Source: Mucilaginibacter ginkgonis (GTDB lineage Bacteria; Bacteroidota; Bacteroidia; Sphingobacteriales; Sphingobacteriaceae). Taken from it: a stretch of DNA of 64,000 nt. The first letter of the stretch is position 1. The number at the start of each line of letters is the position of its first letter. Positions 63,624-64,000 of this stretch are shown here, one piece after another. Both the position numbers and the translations under genes were made by a program. The notes below the pieces were generated by a model. The model ran no database searches and was not told the origin of the DNA. It was given only the letters and a program-made list of their open reading frames with translations. The DNA is taken from the NCBI RefSeq assembly GCF_009754905.2, contig NZ_CP066775.1:2046001-2110000 (forward strand), written 5' to 3'.

Positions 63624-64000
63624 TTAGTCGCTCAATTTATCAAGTTCCGATTTTACGAAGCCAACCAATTCTTTTACATAATCAGCACTAAAATCGAACC
63701 TGATCCCTGCGGTCTCGTAAATCTCCTTAATGGTTTTGGTGTAACCCAGTTTTAGTGCATCAAGGTACTGAGAAAGTCCTTTCTCAGGGTTTTCTTTATA
63801 ATTTTTCCAAACGGCGATAGCCCCTAATTGTGCCATACCATATTCTATATAATAAAACGGCACCTCGAAAATGTGTAGTTGCTTTTGCCATAAGTTAGCT
63901 TCGGCATCTGCATGATCGCTCCAGTCTGCAAAACCCGCCCCGAAACTTTCGTAGATCTGTACCCACGCTTCCCGGCGCTGCTGGTCGTTATGATCTGGGT
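63624..64000 (-). CDS. C-terminal end of an M3-family oligopeptidase (PepF-like)
   Basis: About 125 codons run to the window edge without a stop; the start and the HEXXH zinc site lie outside. The visible HIFEVPFYYIEYGMAQLGAIAVWKNY matches the conserved C-terminal helix of oligoendopeptidase F-type M3 peptidases, with the substrate-contacting Tyr residues; it is preceded by QRREAWVQIYESFGAGFADWSDHADAEANLWQKQL. The frame ends VKELVGFVKSELDKLSD. A cytoplasmic oligopeptidase is expected. Confidence 0.88.
   Translation of the reverse strand, partial: PDHNDQQRREAWVQIYESFGAGFADWSDHADAEANLWQKQLHIFEVPFYYIEYGMAQLGAIAVWKNYKENPEKGLSQYLDALKLGYTKTIKEIYETAGIRFDFSADYVKELVGFVKSELDKLSD

Overview
The window reads as chromosomal core genome of a Bacteroidota bacterium, most likely family Sphingobacteriaceae (Mucilaginibacter/Pedobacter type). 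I infer this from many SusD-free but typically Bacteroidota outer-membrane barrels, a PorT homologue beside ubiE, bacillithiol synthesis (bshB1), tandem OmpH/Skp genes behind bamA, the lack of Shine-Dalgarno signals, -7 boxes of the form TAnnTTTG, and several short dispersed intergenic repeats of a kind common in that family. I see no rRNA, tRNA, CRISPR array, transposase, integrase or prophage gene. Base composition is even and AT-leaning, with no obvious foreign island.

Layout. 1-5466: end of a rhodanese protein, mnmD, mazG, a lipoprotein, then a sigma factor / membrane-anchored barrel protein / barrel protein trio. 5467-13849: an FtsX-like permease, NamZ-type muramidase, fmt, a DUF3050 heme-oxygenase-fold protein, a class IV aminotransferase, an RluA-type pseudouridine synthase, a surface protein and an ACC-deaminase-like PLP enzyme. 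13993-22030: lysine 6-transaminase with a small companion gene, the bshB1-gpx-DUF4294 operon, spoT/relA, a Fur regulator, purA. 22171-29340: pabB, a DUF2071 protein, an M48 lipoprotein peptidase, plsY, nadC, gpmI, a lipoprotein, a TPR protein. 29685-39435: lon, an LpxR-type lipid A deacylase, arfB, cmk, dCMP deaminase, a sugar MFS carrier, a LysE exporter and a long PurF-like enzyme.

39780-47415 is nuoHIJKLMN, the membrane arm of complex I, tightly overlapped but lacking nuoA-G. 47544-57155 (all minus strand) is the envelope biogenesis cluster: hydrolase, CBS protein, nadK, DUF6089 barrel, two small unknown genes, uppS, bamA, two ompH genes, murI. 57265-64000: yqeY, an SDR oxidoreductase, porT-like, ubiE, an APC permease, PAP2 phosphatase, a tail-anchored unknown and the C-terminal end of an M3 oligopeptidase.

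There is no obvious defence or mobile system. The items most worth following are the sigma factor operon whose second protein joins an inner-membrane segment to an outer-membrane-type barrel (2795-5466); the truncated-looking nuo operon next to a dispersed repeat; a terminator placed almost on the murI start codon; a set of TGTAAC/GTTACA operator-like palindromes at 63401-63573; a metal-site motif in the DUF3050 protein; and two small unknown genes set into the otherwise conserved nadK-DUF6089-uppS-bamA cluster.
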